59,047 nt of DNA from Cytobacillus oceanisediminis (lineage in GTDB: Bacteria; Bacillota; Bacilli; Bacillales; Cytobacillaceae): positions 1-59,047 of the forward strand of contig NZ_SOEE01000016.1 in the NCBI RefSeq assembly GCF_004366035.1. Reading direction: 5' to 3'. Shown one piece after another: positions 28,710 through 38,683 of the stretch. Positions within the stretch are counted from its first letter, which is position 1, and the number at the start of each line of letters is the position of its first letter. A model generated the notes under the pieces. The model saw only the letters and a program-made list of their open reading frames with translations. It did no database searches and had not been told where the DNA came from. The position numbers were made by a program, and so were the translations under genes.

Positions 28710-29003
28710 ATGTCAGGAGTTATTCGCGTTACACCAGCAGAATTAGTAGGCATGTCTAACCGTTATAATGGAGAAAGCAGCCAGGTTGGGGATCAGATTG
28801 TCCGTTTGGATAATATGATTCGTGAACTGGAAGGTGCATGGGAAGGGGAAGCAAGCAGAGCGTTTGCTGAACAATACCAATCTTTAAGACCTTCATTTGT
28901 TCAAATGCAGCAATTATTAGAGGATATCTCTGTTCAGCTTAATAATACTGCAAGAGCTCTTGAAGATGCTGATAACCAAATTGCTGGCCAAATCCGCGGT
29001 TAA
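28710..29003 (+). CDS. esxA: WXG100 family T7SS protein EsxA/YukE
   Basis: A 97-residue helical hairpin protein with WEG (residues 44-46) at the turn between two helices. It is secreted as a dimer by the T7SS and is also needed for secretion of other substrates. The start MSGVIRVTPAELVGMSNRY and the end ADNQIAGQIRG match B. subtilis YukE. The ribosome binding site AAAGGAGAG is strong. It is the first gene of the operon, and a terminator-like hairpin follows, so it may be made in excess of the machine subunits. Confidence 0.95.
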   Translation: MSGVIRVTPAELVGMSNRYNGESSQVGDQIVRLDNMIRELEGAWEGEASRAFAEQYQSLRPSFVQMQQLLEDISVQLNNTARALEDADNQIAGQIRG

Positions 29004-29068
29004 TTTCATCTGAAACAATAAGTGGAGAAGGAGCGCTACATTCATCAGATGAAAAGCGCTCTTTTTTT
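29004..29068 (+). terminator. Attenuator-like terminator between esxA and esaB
   Basis: GAGCGCT (29031-29037) pairs with AGCGCTC (29055-29061), followed by seven T. TTCATCTGA (29004-29012), right after the esxA stop, is the exact complement of TCAGATGAA (29045-29053) inside the terminator loop, so the two helices cross and may compete. It probably sets partial read-through into the machine genes. Confidence 0.7.
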
Positions 29069-29082
29069 ATGGGGTGTTGAAT

Positions 29083-29322
29083 ATGTACATAGAATTAACA
29101 ATCGATCTGAAAAATTATGAAGTTGAACCTTTTGATCTCCGTCTATCTAACTATCACTCTGTTAAAAAAGTAGTTGATATTGTTTGGCAAGCTAAGTCGA
29201 TTCCTCAGCCGCCCCGGGAAGGCTATTGGGTCAGAATTCCTAACAAGCAAATGATTCTGTCAGGAAACGATAAGCTGGCAGATAGGGGGATTACCACTGG
29301 GGACCGTTTCAAAATTTTATAA
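29083..29322 (+). CDS. esaB: Ubiquitin-like T7SS accessory protein EsaB/YukD
   Basis: A 79-residue protein with a predicted beta-grasp (ubiquitin-like) fold. The start MYIELTIDLKNYEV and the FDLRLSNYHSVKKVVDIVWQ block match B. subtilis YukD closely. EsaB/YukD is a small cytoplasmic component that is needed for secretion in several Firmicutes; its exact role is unsettled. Upstream GTG and TTG codons are open from 29074, but GGGGTG is six bases before ATG 29083. Confidence 0.93.
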   Translation: MYIELTIDLKNYEVEPFDLRLSNYHSVKKVVDIVWQAKSIPQPPREGYWVRIPNKQMILSGNDKLADRGITTGDRFKIL

Positions 29323-29336
29323 AGGAGCATTAAAAA

Positions 29337-30680
29337 ATGTCAGAAAAGAGTCAAACCTACCTTGAAGAGCAGCTTGAAGCGGTTGTCGAAACAGATCATC
29401 AATCCCTTACCATTCTTTTTCAAAGAGAGAAAATAAAAGCTGATGCTGCTGCGGAATTGGAATTGCTCAAAGCAATGGATTCAGCTATAAAAAGGGATGT
29501 CCATTTAACAGAGGATGAACTGCGCCTCGTCCTGCAAATTCCCTCAAATTATTTAACCTTTTCCAAATTAAAAAAGAAAGACCAAAGAAGCAGATGGATC
29601 TTTTCTTCACAGCTCCTCAAGCTTGTGAAAAGTCATCCATATACCAGACTGCATCTCATTGTTTGTCCGGAAAATTTAGTGGCTGATGAAAGTCTGTCGC
29701 CGCATTTGCTTCACTATGGTGTGAAAGAAAGCCTTCCGCCTTATGAAGCCAATCAGGAAAAACTCTGGATGGAATTGAAAGCGACCGTTGCAGCTGCTGT
29801 AGATGGAAAGCATTCCTTCCGGGATTACCTTAGACTCCATGAAACCATTGAACTGTCGCCTGCAGCGGCTAGTGTGATCAAAGCCAAGGATGAAAATGAA
29901 TTGTCAGAAGTCATCCGGACTAATATTGAAATGCTTGAAAAGAAAGATAAGGAATATGTTAAGGTTCCGCAGAAAAAATGGAAAGCCACAAGGTATTCTG
30001 CTTGGGGGCTGCTGATTGCTTTATTGCCTTTCCTTGCTTTCAGTCTATATTCCCTTTTCTTTACACAGCCTAAACAGGCAGCATTTATTAATAGCCAGGA
30101 ACACTTCTTGAAAAGCCAATATAGTGAAGTCGTTTCTGAATTATCCAATTATGATATTGATCAGATGCCGCGAGTCGTGCAATACGAACTTGCCCAGTCC
30201 TACATAATAAATGAAGCATTGACAGAAGACCAAAAAGAGAATGTCCAAAATACCATCACCCTGCAGACGGATCCTCTTTACTATCATTACTGGATTCATA
30301 TTGGGAGGGGAGATGCCAAGGAAGCTCTCGATATCTCCCGGGATCTTGAAGATAGAGACTTAATCCTATTTGCATTGCTAAAGTACCGTGAAGTTGTCAA
30401 AGCAGATGATAGCCTTGAATCCGATGAAAAACAGCAGAAAATTGACGAAATCCAAGCTGAGATCGATGAGTATATAGAGGAACAGAAAGCTCAGGAGGAA
30501 GAGGAGCAGCGTCTTCAGGAAGAGCAAAGCAACAGCGGGGATAATGAACAGGCTGTAAAACAAGAGTCTGAACAGAAGGCTGCCGACGAGCAAAAGCCTG
30601 CAGATTCAAAGGCAGCTGAAACATCAGCTGAAAAGCCAGCCGAAAAGCAGGAAGAGGCAGCAAAGACAAAACCAAATTAA
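29337..30680 (+). CDS. essB: T7SS membrane protein EssB/YukC
   Basis: A 447-residue bitopic membrane protein. The N-terminal pseudokinase-like cytoplasmic domain spans about residues 1-215, one transmembrane helix about 222-243 (WGLLIALLPFLAFSLYSLFF), and a helical extracellular domain follows. The last 70 residues are a highly charged, Ala/Glu/Lys/Pro-rich tail with coiled-coil character. EssB is a core subunit of the firmicute T7SS and binds other membrane subunits. Ribosome binding site AAAGGAGC; 14 bases after esaB. Confidence 0.95.
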   Translation: MSEKSQTYLEEQLEAVVETDHQSLTILFQREKIKADAAAELELLKAMDSAIKRDVHLTEDELRLVLQIPSNYLTFSKLKKKDQRSRWIFSSQLLKLVKSHPYTRLHLIVCPENLVADESLSPHLLHYGVKESLPPYEANQEKLWMELKATVAAAVDGKHSFRDYLRLHETIELSPAAASVIKAKDENELSEVIRTNIEMLEKKDKEYVKVPQKKWKATRYSAWGLLIALLPFLAFSLYSLFFTQPKQAAFINSQEHFLKSQYSEVVSELSNYDIDQMPRVVQYELAQSYIINEALTEDQKENVQNTITLQTDPLYYHYWIHIGRGDAKEALDISRDLEDRDLILFALLKYREVVKADDSLESDEKQQKIDEIQAEIDEYIEEQKAQEEEEQRLQEEQSNSGDNEQAVKQESEQKAADEQKPADSKAAETSAEKPAEKQEEAAKTKPN

Positions 30681-30700
30681 GATAGACAGGAGGTGGAGAG

Positions 30701-33700
30701 ATGGAACAGTTTTGGTTGTTTTACAGCGATTACTGCCAGCATCTGTCTATGCCATTTGAAAGAAGCGGCAGGATCACCATTGGCCCAGAGCTTGAGCAGC
30801 TGGTGACAATAAGAGATTTCCCTTTCACAAAAGGGGCTGTGTCAATAGAAAGGCACGACAGCTTCTATGAAGTGAGGCAAAATGAGTCAGTTCTCGGAAA
30901 GCTAAATGACGGGGAACCCTTCCAGCTAAAAGATGATGGGAAGACCCTGACGATACTCGTAACTTCTGAAAATATGAATAGCCAGACCTACTATGCTGGC
31001 TATCAAAAGCAAATAGAATTTTCCTCTGAAAACCCGGAAGCATCGATTTATAAAAAGAGCGGCATTTTAATGGATGCCAGCCATTCCTTCGAACTGATTA
31101 AGACAAATAACGGCTGGAGGGCAGAACCACAATCAGGACAGCTTTATATAAACGGAAAAAGAGCTGAAGAGAGAGTTTTCCTTGAAATCGGAGATGTGCT
31201 GTTCTTCCCATTTATGTCTATTCGAATCCTGGAAGAGGACCTTTTCCAGATCGACAGCATTGAAAACTATGAATCTAAGCTTCCGATTACGATCAGGCCG
31301 CAATCAGAGATGGCAAAGAAATATCCGCTCTATCGCAGAACGCCAAGAATGATTTATGAGATGCCGGATGAAAAAGTTTCTCTATCCTTTCCGTCACAGG
31401 AGCCTGATGATTCCAATCGAGGGTTATGGATGATCATTATGCCGCCGCTGATTATGCTGATTGTGATGGGCATCGTGGCCCTAATTCAGCCAAGAGGAAT
31501 TTTTATTATCATTTCAATGGTTATGTTCATGACCACGTTAGTCACATCTACCGTTCAATACTTTAAGGATAAAAGCAACCAAAAGAAGCGGAAAGAGCGC
31601 AGACATCGAGTGTATACTGCCTACCTGGAAGAGAAGCGGAAGGAGCTGCAGGTACTGTCTGACCAGCAGAAGCATGTTCTGGAATTCCACTTTCCTTCTT
31701 TTGAGAAAATGAAATATTTCACAAGCCATATATCTGACCGGATTTGGGAGAGGCCTCTTGAAAGTTTCGATTTTCTGCAGTTCAGGCTTGGAACCGGTAA
31801 TGTGCCTGCGAGCTATGATGTTAAGGTCAGCTCAGGGGACATGGCTAACCGTGAAATTGATGACCTGCTTGAACAGTCACAGCAGATGGAAAAAGTTTAT
31901 AAAGAGATTAGAAATGTGCCTGTGGTGGCTGACCTTGCTAAGGGGCCAATCGGGCTGATCGGAAAAGAGTCGGTTGTTAAGAATGAAATACACCAGATCA
32001 TTGGGCAGCTCGCCTTTTTCCACAGCTACCATGATGTGCGGTTTGTATTTATTTTTAATGAAAAGGAATATAAGAATTGGGAATGGCTGAAATGGCTTCC
32101 GCATTTCCAGATGCCGCATGCACATGCAAAAGGGCTGATATATAACGAACAAACGAGGGATCAGCTGTTATCTTCCATTTATGAAATCCTGCGAGAAAGG
32201 GATCTGGATGAAAATAAGGAAAAGCAGGTGTATTCTCCGCATCTGGTGTTTATCATTGCCAATCAGCAGCTGATTGCAGATCATGTGATTCTGGAATATT
32301 TGGAGGGCGGCCACTCCAACATGGGACTCTCCGTTATTTTTGCGGCTGATTCAAAAGAAAGCCTGCATGATAATATTCAAACACTTGTCAGATATGTCAA
32401 TCAGGAAGAAGGAGACATTCTGATTCAGGACAAAAAGGCCGTGAACATCCCATTTAGGCTTGATGCTCATCAGAAGAAGGGGAATGAGGAATTTTCCCGT
32501 CTGTTAAGAACGCTTGATCATCAGGTTGGAATGACCAATTCCATTCCAAATAGCGTTTCGTTCCTGGAAATGATGAAAGTAAAGGAAGTAGGAAAGCTTC
32601 CAATCAAGCAGAATTGGCTCACAAAAGAGTCTTCCAGATCTTTGGCGGTACCAATTGGATTAAAAGGAAAGGAAGATCTGTCGCTTTTGAATCTTCATGA
32701 AAAAGCGCATGGCCCGCACGGACTGCTGGCTGGGACAACGGGATCGGGTAAGAGTGAATTCCTGCAGACCTATATTCTTTCACTTGCGGTTCACTTCCAT
32801 CCCCATGAGGTCGCTTTCCTGCTGATTGACTACAAAGGCGGGGGAATGGCTCAGCCGTTTAAGAACATGCCGCATCTTCTTGGAACCATTACGAATATTG
32901 AAGGAAGCAAAAACTTCAGTTCAAGAGCGCTAGCCTCAATCAAAAGTGAATTGAAAAGACGGCAGAGGCTTTTTGATCAATACCAGGTGAATCACATCAA
33001 TGATTACACAGACCTTTATAAAAACAAGATGGCAAAGGAACCGCTGCCGCATTTGTTTTTAATTTCCGATGAGTTTGCAGAGCTTAAGAGTGAAGAGCCA
33101 GAATTCATCAGGGAGCTTGTCAGTGCTGCACGAATTGGGCGAAGCCTGGGGGTGCATTTAATTCTGGCAACCCAAAAGCCAGGCGGTGTCATTGATGAAC
33201 AAATCTGGAGCAATGCCCGTTTCCGGGTAGCTTTAAAGGTTCAGGACACAGATGACAGTCGGGAGATCATCAAAAACGGAGATGCAGCAGCTATTACCGT
33301 AACCGGACGCGGCTACCTGCAAGTCGGCAATAATGAAGTCTATGAGCTTTTCCAATCTGCATGGAGCGGGGCGCCTTATTTGGATGACTCCTCAGAGACA
33401 GAGGATGAAATTGCAATCGTAACCGACTTGGGCCTTGTGCCATTATCGGATGTTAATTCACGCCAAGGAAAGAAAAAAGGCGGAAAAACAGAAATTGAAG
33501 CAGTGGTGGAGGAAATTGAAGCAGCACAGTCTTCGATGGGCATTAAAAAGCTTAGAAGTCCGTGGCTTCCGCCTCTTGAAGGGCGTTTAAGCAGGAAGCT
33601 CCATCGCGCTGAAGAGAATCATGAGATTCATTTAGGGATGGTGGATGAGCCTGAGAAGCAGAGCCAGTATCCATTGAGCTATCAAATCATAGAGGATGGT

Positions 33701-35173
33701 AATGTGGGGGTATTTGGCTCCTCCGGTTATGGAAAATCCCATACGATTATGACAATGCTTCTTAGCATTGCCGAAAAGCGGACTCCGGAAGAAGCCCATT
33801 ATTATATTTTTGATTTTGGAAATGGCTCACTTCTTCCGCTAAGACAGCTGCCGCATACGGCCGACTTCTTCCTGATGGATGAAGAACGCAAAATTGAAAA
33901 GTTCATGAATCTGATCAAGGATGAAATTGCCCGCAGAAAGCTATTGTTTCAGCAGCAGGAAGTCAGCGGAATTAAGATGTACAATTCGATGAGCAGCGAG
34001 AAATTGCCGCTCGTATATATCACATTTGATAACTTTGATTTAGTAAAAGAAGAAATGCAGGAGCTTGAAACACAAATCAATCAGATTGCCAGGGACGGAC
34101 AGTCACTCGGCATTTATATGATTTTTGCTGCGACGCGGATCAATTCGATCAGACAATCGCTTATGAACAACCTCAAAACGAAGGTCGTCCATTATTTAAT
34201 GGACAGCAGCGAGGCATACTCCGTACTGGGAAGGGTTCCGTTCGCACCTGAGCCTATACCGGGAAGAGCCATTATTAAAAAGGAAGAGGCGTATTTCTCA
34301 CAGGTATTCTTGCCGGCAGATGGCAAGGATGATTTTGAGATTATAGAAGCCATCCGGGAAGACATCCAGGAACTGAAAGAGAAATACAAGGACTGCAGGC
34401 AGCCTGAAGAGGTGCCGATGCTTCCAGCAGAGCTTAATACGATTAACTTTACCCGCTACACTACAGGAGTGACACAGCCGGGACTTGTGCCTGTTGGCCT
34501 TGATGAGGAATCTGTAAAACCTGTATATGCGAACTTCAATAAAACGAAACACTGCATCATCCTGGGGCAGGCCCAAAAAGGAAAGACAAATGTTCTTAAG
34601 CTCATGATCAATCACATGCTTGTTCAGGATGCAGAGTCCGTCGGTATTTTCGATTCTTTTGACAGAGGATTATCATCCTATGCCAGCGAGGAAAAGTCGG
34701 TTTATATCGAGACAAAGGAACAGATCAGCGATTGGGCAGCACAGGTGGAAGAACAATTATCCCTCAGGGAAAAAGAATATCTAAACGCAATCCAGCATGG
34801 CAAGACCGATATAGAGTTTTCGCCAATCGTACTGGCTGTGGATGGATACTCCCGTTTTGCGCAGACATTGGATAACAGCCTGCAGGAAAGAATGGCAAGG
34901 CTGATGAAAAACGGCAGCCATCTGGGCTTTAGTGTCATCGTTACAGGCAGCAATAATGAACTGACAAAAGGATACGATTCCTTAACAGCAGAAATCAAAC
35001 AGATCCGCCAGGCGATCGTTCTGATGAAGAAATCGGAGCAGACGCTGTTTACCCTTCCATACGACCGGAAAGAGGCAGAGATCCAGCCGGGATATGGTTA
35101 TTACGTTATAAACGGAAAGGAATTAAAAATTCAAATTCCTTTATGTGCCACTGAAAGGAAGGTCTTAGCATGA
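30701..35173 (+). CDS. essC: T7SS FtsK/SpoIIIE-type ATPase EssC/YukB
   Basis: The 1490-residue motor of the T7SS. Two FHA-like domains occupy about residues 1-190, two transmembrane helices about 240-287, then three P-loop ATPase domains. D1 has Walker A GTTGSGKS near residues 678-685 and Walker B LFLISDEFAEL near 785; D2 has GSSGYGKS near 1006-1013; D3 has GQAQKGKT near 1288-1295. D1 motifs are the most complete, in line with the known dominance of D1. The extreme C-terminus determines substrate choice in S. aureus EssC variants. Its stop overlaps esaA (ATGA). Confidence 0.97.
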   Translation: MEQFWLFYSDYCQHLSMPFERSGRITIGPELEQLVTIRDFPFTKGAVSIERHDSFYEVRQNESVLGKLNDGEPFQLKDDGKTLTILVTSENMNSQTYYAGYQKQIEFSSENPEASIYKKSGILMDASHSFELIKTNNGWRAEPQSGQLYINGKRAEERVFLEIGDVLFFPFMSIRILEEDLFQIDSIENYESKLPITIRPQSEMAKKYPLYRRTPRMIYEMPDEKVSLSFPSQEPDDSNRGLWMIIMPPLIMLIVMGIVALIQPRGIFIIISMVMFMTTLVTSTVQYFKDKSNQKKRKERRHRVYTAYLEEKRKELQVLSDQQKHVLEFHFPSFEKMKYFTSHISDRIWERPLESFDFLQFRLGTGNVPASYDVKVSSGDMANREIDDLLEQSQQMEKVYKEIRNVPVVADLAKGPIGLIGKESVVKNEIHQIIGQLAFFHSYHDVRFVFIFNEKEYKNWEWLKWLPHFQMPHAHAKGLIYNEQTRDQLLSSIYEILRERDLDENKEKQVYSPHLVFIIANQQLIADHVILEYLEGGHSNMGLSVIFAADSKESLHDNIQTLVRYVNQEEGDILIQDKKAVNIPFRLDAHQKKGNEEFSRLLRTLDHQVGMTNSIPNSVSFLEMMKVKEVGKLPIKQNWLTKESSRSLAVPIGLKGKEDLSLLNLHEKAHGPHGLLAGTTGSGKSEFLQTYILSLAVHFHPHEVAFLLIDYKGGGMAQPFKNMPHLLGTITNIEGSKNFSSRALASIKSELKRRQRLFDQYQVNHINDYTDLYKNKMAKEPLPHLFLISDEFAELKSEEPEFIRELVSAARIGRSLGVHLILATQKPGGVIDEQIWSNARFRVALKVQDTDDSREIIKNGDAAAITVTGRGYLQVGNNEVYELFQSAWSGAPYLDDSSETEDEIAIVTDLGLVPLSDVNSRQGKKKGGKTEIEAVVEEIEAAQSSMGIKKLRSPWLPPLEGRLSRKLHRAEENHEIHLGMVDEPEKQSQYPLSYQIIEDGNVGVFGSSGYGKSHTIMTMLLSIAEKRTPEEAHYYIFDFGNGSLLPLRQLPHTADFFLMDEERKIEKFMNLIKDEIARRKLLFQQQEVSGIKMYNSMSSEKLPLVYITFDNFDLVKEEMQELETQINQIARDGQSLGIYMIFAATRINSIRQSLMNNLKTKVVHYLMDSSEAYSVLGRVPFAPEPIPGRAIIKKEEAYFSQVFLPADGKDDFEIIEAIREDIQELKEKYKDCRQPEEVPMLPAELNTINFTRYTTGVTQPGLVPVGLDEESVKPVYANFNKTKHCIILGQAQKGKTNVLKLMINHMLVQDAESVGIFDSFDRGLSSYASEEKSVYIETKEQISDWAAQVEEQLSLREKEYLNAIQHGKTDIEFSPIVLAVDGYSRFAQTLDNSLQERMARLMKNGSHLGFSVIVTGSNNELTKGYDSLTAEIKQIRQAIVLMKKSEQTLFTLPYDRKEAEIQPGYGYYVINGKELKIQIPLCATERKVLA

Positions 35174-38019
35174 CAGCCAAAACAAAATACATCGTGAAAA
35201 TGGTTTTGGTGATGCTTCTGATTATCGCCGCGCCAGCCATCTTTTTTGGCTCCATTGGCGATAATCCTCTGCTAGTCAGGGAGAATGCCACAAGAACCAT
35301 AGCTGTTGTTAATGAAGATACAGGCGCTGACAAGGAAGAGAAGTCACTTGATTTTGGAGAGGAAATTACATCGATTCTGCAGGACGGCTCACAGTATGAA
35401 TGGACCGTCATTGGCAGGAGTGCTGCAGCGAATGGGCTGAAAAATACCAAGTATGACGCAGTCGTTTATATTCCATCCAACTTTTCAAAGAACATCATGT
35501 CCTATGAAAGCAAGCAGCCTGAAAAAGCAAGTTTTGAATATACGGTACAGAACCAGCTGAACTCACTGAACCGGGAAAAGGTTCTGCGTGAAATCCAGAC
35601 TGCCACCAACCGTGTCAATGGAAAGATTTCAACATTGTATTGGACCTATGTATCCCAGGACCTTGAAAATGTGAAATCCCAGTTCGATACCATTTTACAA
35701 AAAGAAATAGACTTCCAGAATGCAATGCTCGCTTTCTATAAGCCTAGTTCAAAGAACCTGGCAGAGGAAATTGAACAGCAGCGCAATATGCTGGAGAGCA
35801 TTCAATCGACAGTGAAGACTACTGCCGAAAGCACTACTGAGGGTGAAAACAACCTCAGCCAATTTGAAGAGAACCTTGGCTCGTTTGTAAAGTTTGTAGA
35901 TCAGTATAAAGAATACCAGGATAATCAGCAAAATATCCTTCAAAAAATGCAGGATGAAAATGTAGTCAATATTCAAGCTGTTGCGGGAAAACAGCAGCCA
36001 ACTTATTCTGAGGCAATTAGTGTATTGAATAAGGGGAATCAGGAATTGGCTGGCGGGATTGATAGTGTGGAAAAGCAGCTTGAAGAGAATAGTGAAGAGT
36101 TTGGAGATTTGTCAGCTATCCGAAAAAATGAGGTAGATCGGCAAATTAAAGAGCAATATAAGGAACTAGATGAATATTTCAATAAGCAAGAAGAATCTTC
36201 CTTCAATAAAGCAGCTGAAACTATCGGTTTGTTAAAAGGAGAGCTATCAAACGGACAACAACCGGGGAATCCAGGTGCAGGGACAGGAGCGGCATCTAAC
36301 AAGAATAACGGTGGAGCCAAAACTAATTCCATTACAGCAGCCAGCTTAGATGCTCCATCTTTACCTGGTATGGAAGAGGAAAGAAATGAGATTTTAAGCG
36401 TTGAAAAAGAGTTAGCGAATTTGAAAACATCTTTAGAGACGATTGAGGGTACCAGGCCCGAACAGGTTGTTTCCGCCTTGACTGTCTTACCTACTTTATC
36501 CCAGCGCTTAATAGCAGTTGAGCAAGAACTGGCAGCGAAGGAGTCTGGAGAAAACCCGCTGCAAGAATTGGTTGAGAAGCTTGAAGCAGAAAATGCCAAA
36601 TTATTTGAGGAGCTTAACAGCCTTGATGCAGCATACAAAAGTTTAGAGGAAGAAAAGAATAGTCTATTAGATCAACTTGGTGCCTCAATGAGTTTCTCTT
36701 CAATGATAAATCTTATTGAGGAGAAAGAGCAGCAAATTATAGAACTTGGAAATAAATATCATTTGGGTGCTTTTGATGATGAAATTACCAATACTAAACC
36801 CGTAAAAATGATGGAGTATTATGCCTCACTTATTCAATATGAAGATTTAATAAAAAATTCATACAGTCAAAATCCTGAAAAAGTGGAAGAGCTTGTACAG
36901 AAATTAAATTCTATAGTAGCTGTGAATGAGGAAGAACAAAAGGTGTGGGATAACCTGAACACAGCAATACCATCATCTCAGCAAAAGCTGACAGACCTCG
37001 AAGGTCAGTTTACGGCATTCTTCACAGAATACAATAAGAAAATTGAAGAACAGCAAGCAGCCATCGAGACAGATTTGTCCGCTCTGCAGGAAAATGCAAA
37101 TTCGGTTAGGGAGCAAATTCAAACATCCTCAACGAATATACCAGTTCCTGTAGATAGCATCGACGGTACTTCTGTGATGGTCAAACAGGAAGGAATCAGC
37201 CAAAGAATGCTGATGATTAATGATCTTGTTGGGTCCATCGGGGAGAACCAAAGCAATATCGTGTCCTATACAAGCGAGCTTGAGCAAAAGGTGCAAAGTG
37301 TCCAGCAGGATGCAGATACACTGAATTCCAAGTGGGGCTCGAATGTAGAGACGACTCAGATGTTCCGGGATGATATTTACAACCTTCTTGGTAATACCTA
37401 TGTGAATGGCCAAAAGAATGGTCCGGTATACGAACAATTATCCAATCCGCTTCAAATCAGCGGAGAAACAGCTGCAAAGAAAGAAGAAAGCAAGCTGCCG
37501 CCGGTTGTTGTGTTGGCCATTGTTCTGCTCAGCAGCTTAATGATCGGATACTTCAGCCATTATTTCAAAAATGCGCCGATGCTTGTCCATGCTTCCATGT
37601 TTGTACTGCTGAATCTTATTGTGGGTCTGATTATCAGCATATTTGGCCTTAATATTTACTCAATGGAACAGGATCGGGCTATTGAGTGGACGATTTTCAC
37701 CATATTGCTGCTGACTGCAGCCTCAGCCATTGTGCTGTCGGGTTTCAAGATCGGCAATCTTGCAGGATGGATTTTGAGCGTGGGTCTCATTGCTTTCTTT
37801 ATCAGTCCATTTCTTGCTCTTACAGCACCGAATATTAACTATGAAGACCCAATGTCCAAGGTATATATGTCGATCCAGTATGATTCGCAATCCCTGTTTA
37901 TTCCGGCCATTCTCATACTGCTTGGCATCATTGCCTTCCTTGCCATCATTCCATTTGCAGTCCGGTCGATAAAAGACCTGCGTACAAAGAGGGATGAGGA
38001 TCAGGCTTATGAAGCTTAA
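35170..38019 (+). CDS. esaA: T7SS membrane protein EsaA/YueB
   Basis: A 949-residue protein with one N-terminal transmembrane helix (about residues 9-28), a very long extracellular region rich in coiled coil, and five C-terminal helices (starting near residues 776, 806, 839, 863 and 909). In B. subtilis YueB forms surface fibres and is the receptor of phage SPP1; it is about 1,076 residues as I recall, so this one is shorter. The middle (about residues 310-600) is more AT-rich and contains a low-complexity Gly/Asn/Pro stretch near residues 358-380, unlike the flanks. It overlaps essC at its start and essA at its end. Confidence 0.93.
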   Translation: MTAKTKYIVKMVLVMLLIIAAPAIFFGSIGDNPLLVRENATRTIAVVNEDTGADKEEKSLDFGEEITSILQDGSQYEWTVIGRSAAANGLKNTKYDAVVYIPSNFSKNIMSYESKQPEKASFEYTVQNQLNSLNREKVLREIQTATNRVNGKISTLYWTYVSQDLENVKSQFDTILQKEIDFQNAMLAFYKPSSKNLAEEIEQQRNMLESIQSTVKTTAESTTEGENNLSQFEENLGSFVKFVDQYKEYQDNQQNILQKMQDENVVNIQAVAGKQQPTYSEAISVLNKGNQELAGGIDSVEKQLEENSEEFGDLSAIRKNEVDRQIKEQYKELDEYFNKQEESSFNKAAETIGLLKGELSNGQQPGNPGAGTGAASNKNNGGAKTNSITAASLDAPSLPGMEEERNEILSVEKELANLKTSLETIEGTRPEQVVSALTVLPTLSQRLIAVEQELAAKESGENPLQELVEKLEAENAKLFEELNSLDAAYKSLEEEKNSLLDQLGASMSFSSMINLIEEKEQQIIELGNKYHLGAFDDEITNTKPVKMMEYYASLIQYEDLIKNSYSQNPEKVEELVQKLNSIVAVNEEEQKVWDNLNTAIPSSQQKLTDLEGQFTAFFTEYNKKIEEQQAAIETDLSALQENANSVREQIQTSSTNIPVPVDSIDGTSVMVKQEGISQRMLMINDLVGSIGENQSNIVSYTSELEQKVQSVQQDADTLNSKWGSNVETTQMFRDDIYNLLGNTYVNGQKNGPVYEQLSNPLQISGETAAKKEESKLPPVVVLAIVLLSSLMIGYFSHYFKNAPMLVHASMFVLLNLIVGLIISIFGLNIYSMEQDRAIEWTIFTILLLTAASAIVLSGFKIGNLAGWILSVGLIAFFISPFLALTAPNINYEDPMSKVYMSIQYDSQSLFIPAILILLGIIAFLAIIPFAVRSIKDLRTKRDEDQAYEA

Positions 38020-38488
38020 AAGATTTATTAAAATCATTCTGTTGATCCCGGCGTTTTGGCTGATAGGTGGCCAATCTGCCGGGGCAACCCCTGACTTTAA
38101 TAACTTAACGCCGAATACCTATGAAAAAAAGGAATTCAAAGAGAATACTGATTACTTGCATGAAAAATCGCTTTATGAAAATAAGAAAGAGATCCCCGAA
38201 GAACAAAAGGATCTTACTTTTACAAAAAAGAACCTGGATCCTTTGAAGGAAGTGAAGGAGCAGCTTTTTGATGGCGGTGAAACCACTAATAATACCATCA
38301 CCGCAAAAGCAGACCAGCTTCAGCTTTTTTCCGATTCTAAACAGGAAAGCTTTTTGAAGGCGGAGGATCAAACTCCAACAGAACAAGATAACAAATTAAT
38401 CTTTCTTTATATTATTCTGTTTATCATTGCCATAGGTGTGATTATGGGATTCCTCATACCGAGGATGGCAAAGCAGGCCGACAATTGA
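38009..38488 (+). CDS. essA: T7SS membrane protein EssA/YueC
   Basis: A 159-residue protein with an N-terminal hydrophobic helix or signal (residues 6-24, FIKIILLIPAFWLIGG), a charged extracellular middle and a C-terminal transmembrane helix near residues 128-150. This is the layout of EssA/YueC, a conserved small T7SS subunit. The open frame reaches back to 37994, but GAGGAT seven bases before ATG 38009 fixes the start. It overlaps the last 11 bases of esaA. Last gene of the machine operon. Confidence 0.88.
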   Translation: MKLKRFIKIILLIPAFWLIGGQSAGATPDFNNLTPNTYEKKEFKENTDYLHEKSLYENKKEIPEEQKDLTFTKKNLDPLKEVKEQLFDGGETTNNTITAKADQLQLFSDSKQESFLKAEDQTPTEQDNKLIFLYIILFIIAIGVIMGFLIPRMAKQADN

Positions 38489-38497
38489 ATAATTCCC

Positions 38498-38526
38498 GTA
38501 CATGTCTCCGGTTTGGAGACATGTAC
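38498..38526. repeat. Perfect 12-bp inverted repeat without a T run
   Basis: GTACATGTCTCC-GGTTT-GGAGACATGTAC lies 10 bases after essA. The stem is perfect, but no T run follows (ATAAATAC), so it is not a standard intrinsic terminator. It may be an mRNA 3' stabiliser or a protein-binding site. Confidence 0.8.
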
Positions 38527-38683
38527 ATAAATACTGCAACCAAATTCTTCAGCAAACTCTCCTCAAATAATTGGCCTCTAAAAAATAGAATAAAGAATTA
38601 GGGATGAAAAAGTCTGGCCAAATAGCCAGCTGACGAGACTTTTAAATTATTGGATAGAATAACTTTTAAAATGAGGTGTCAAA

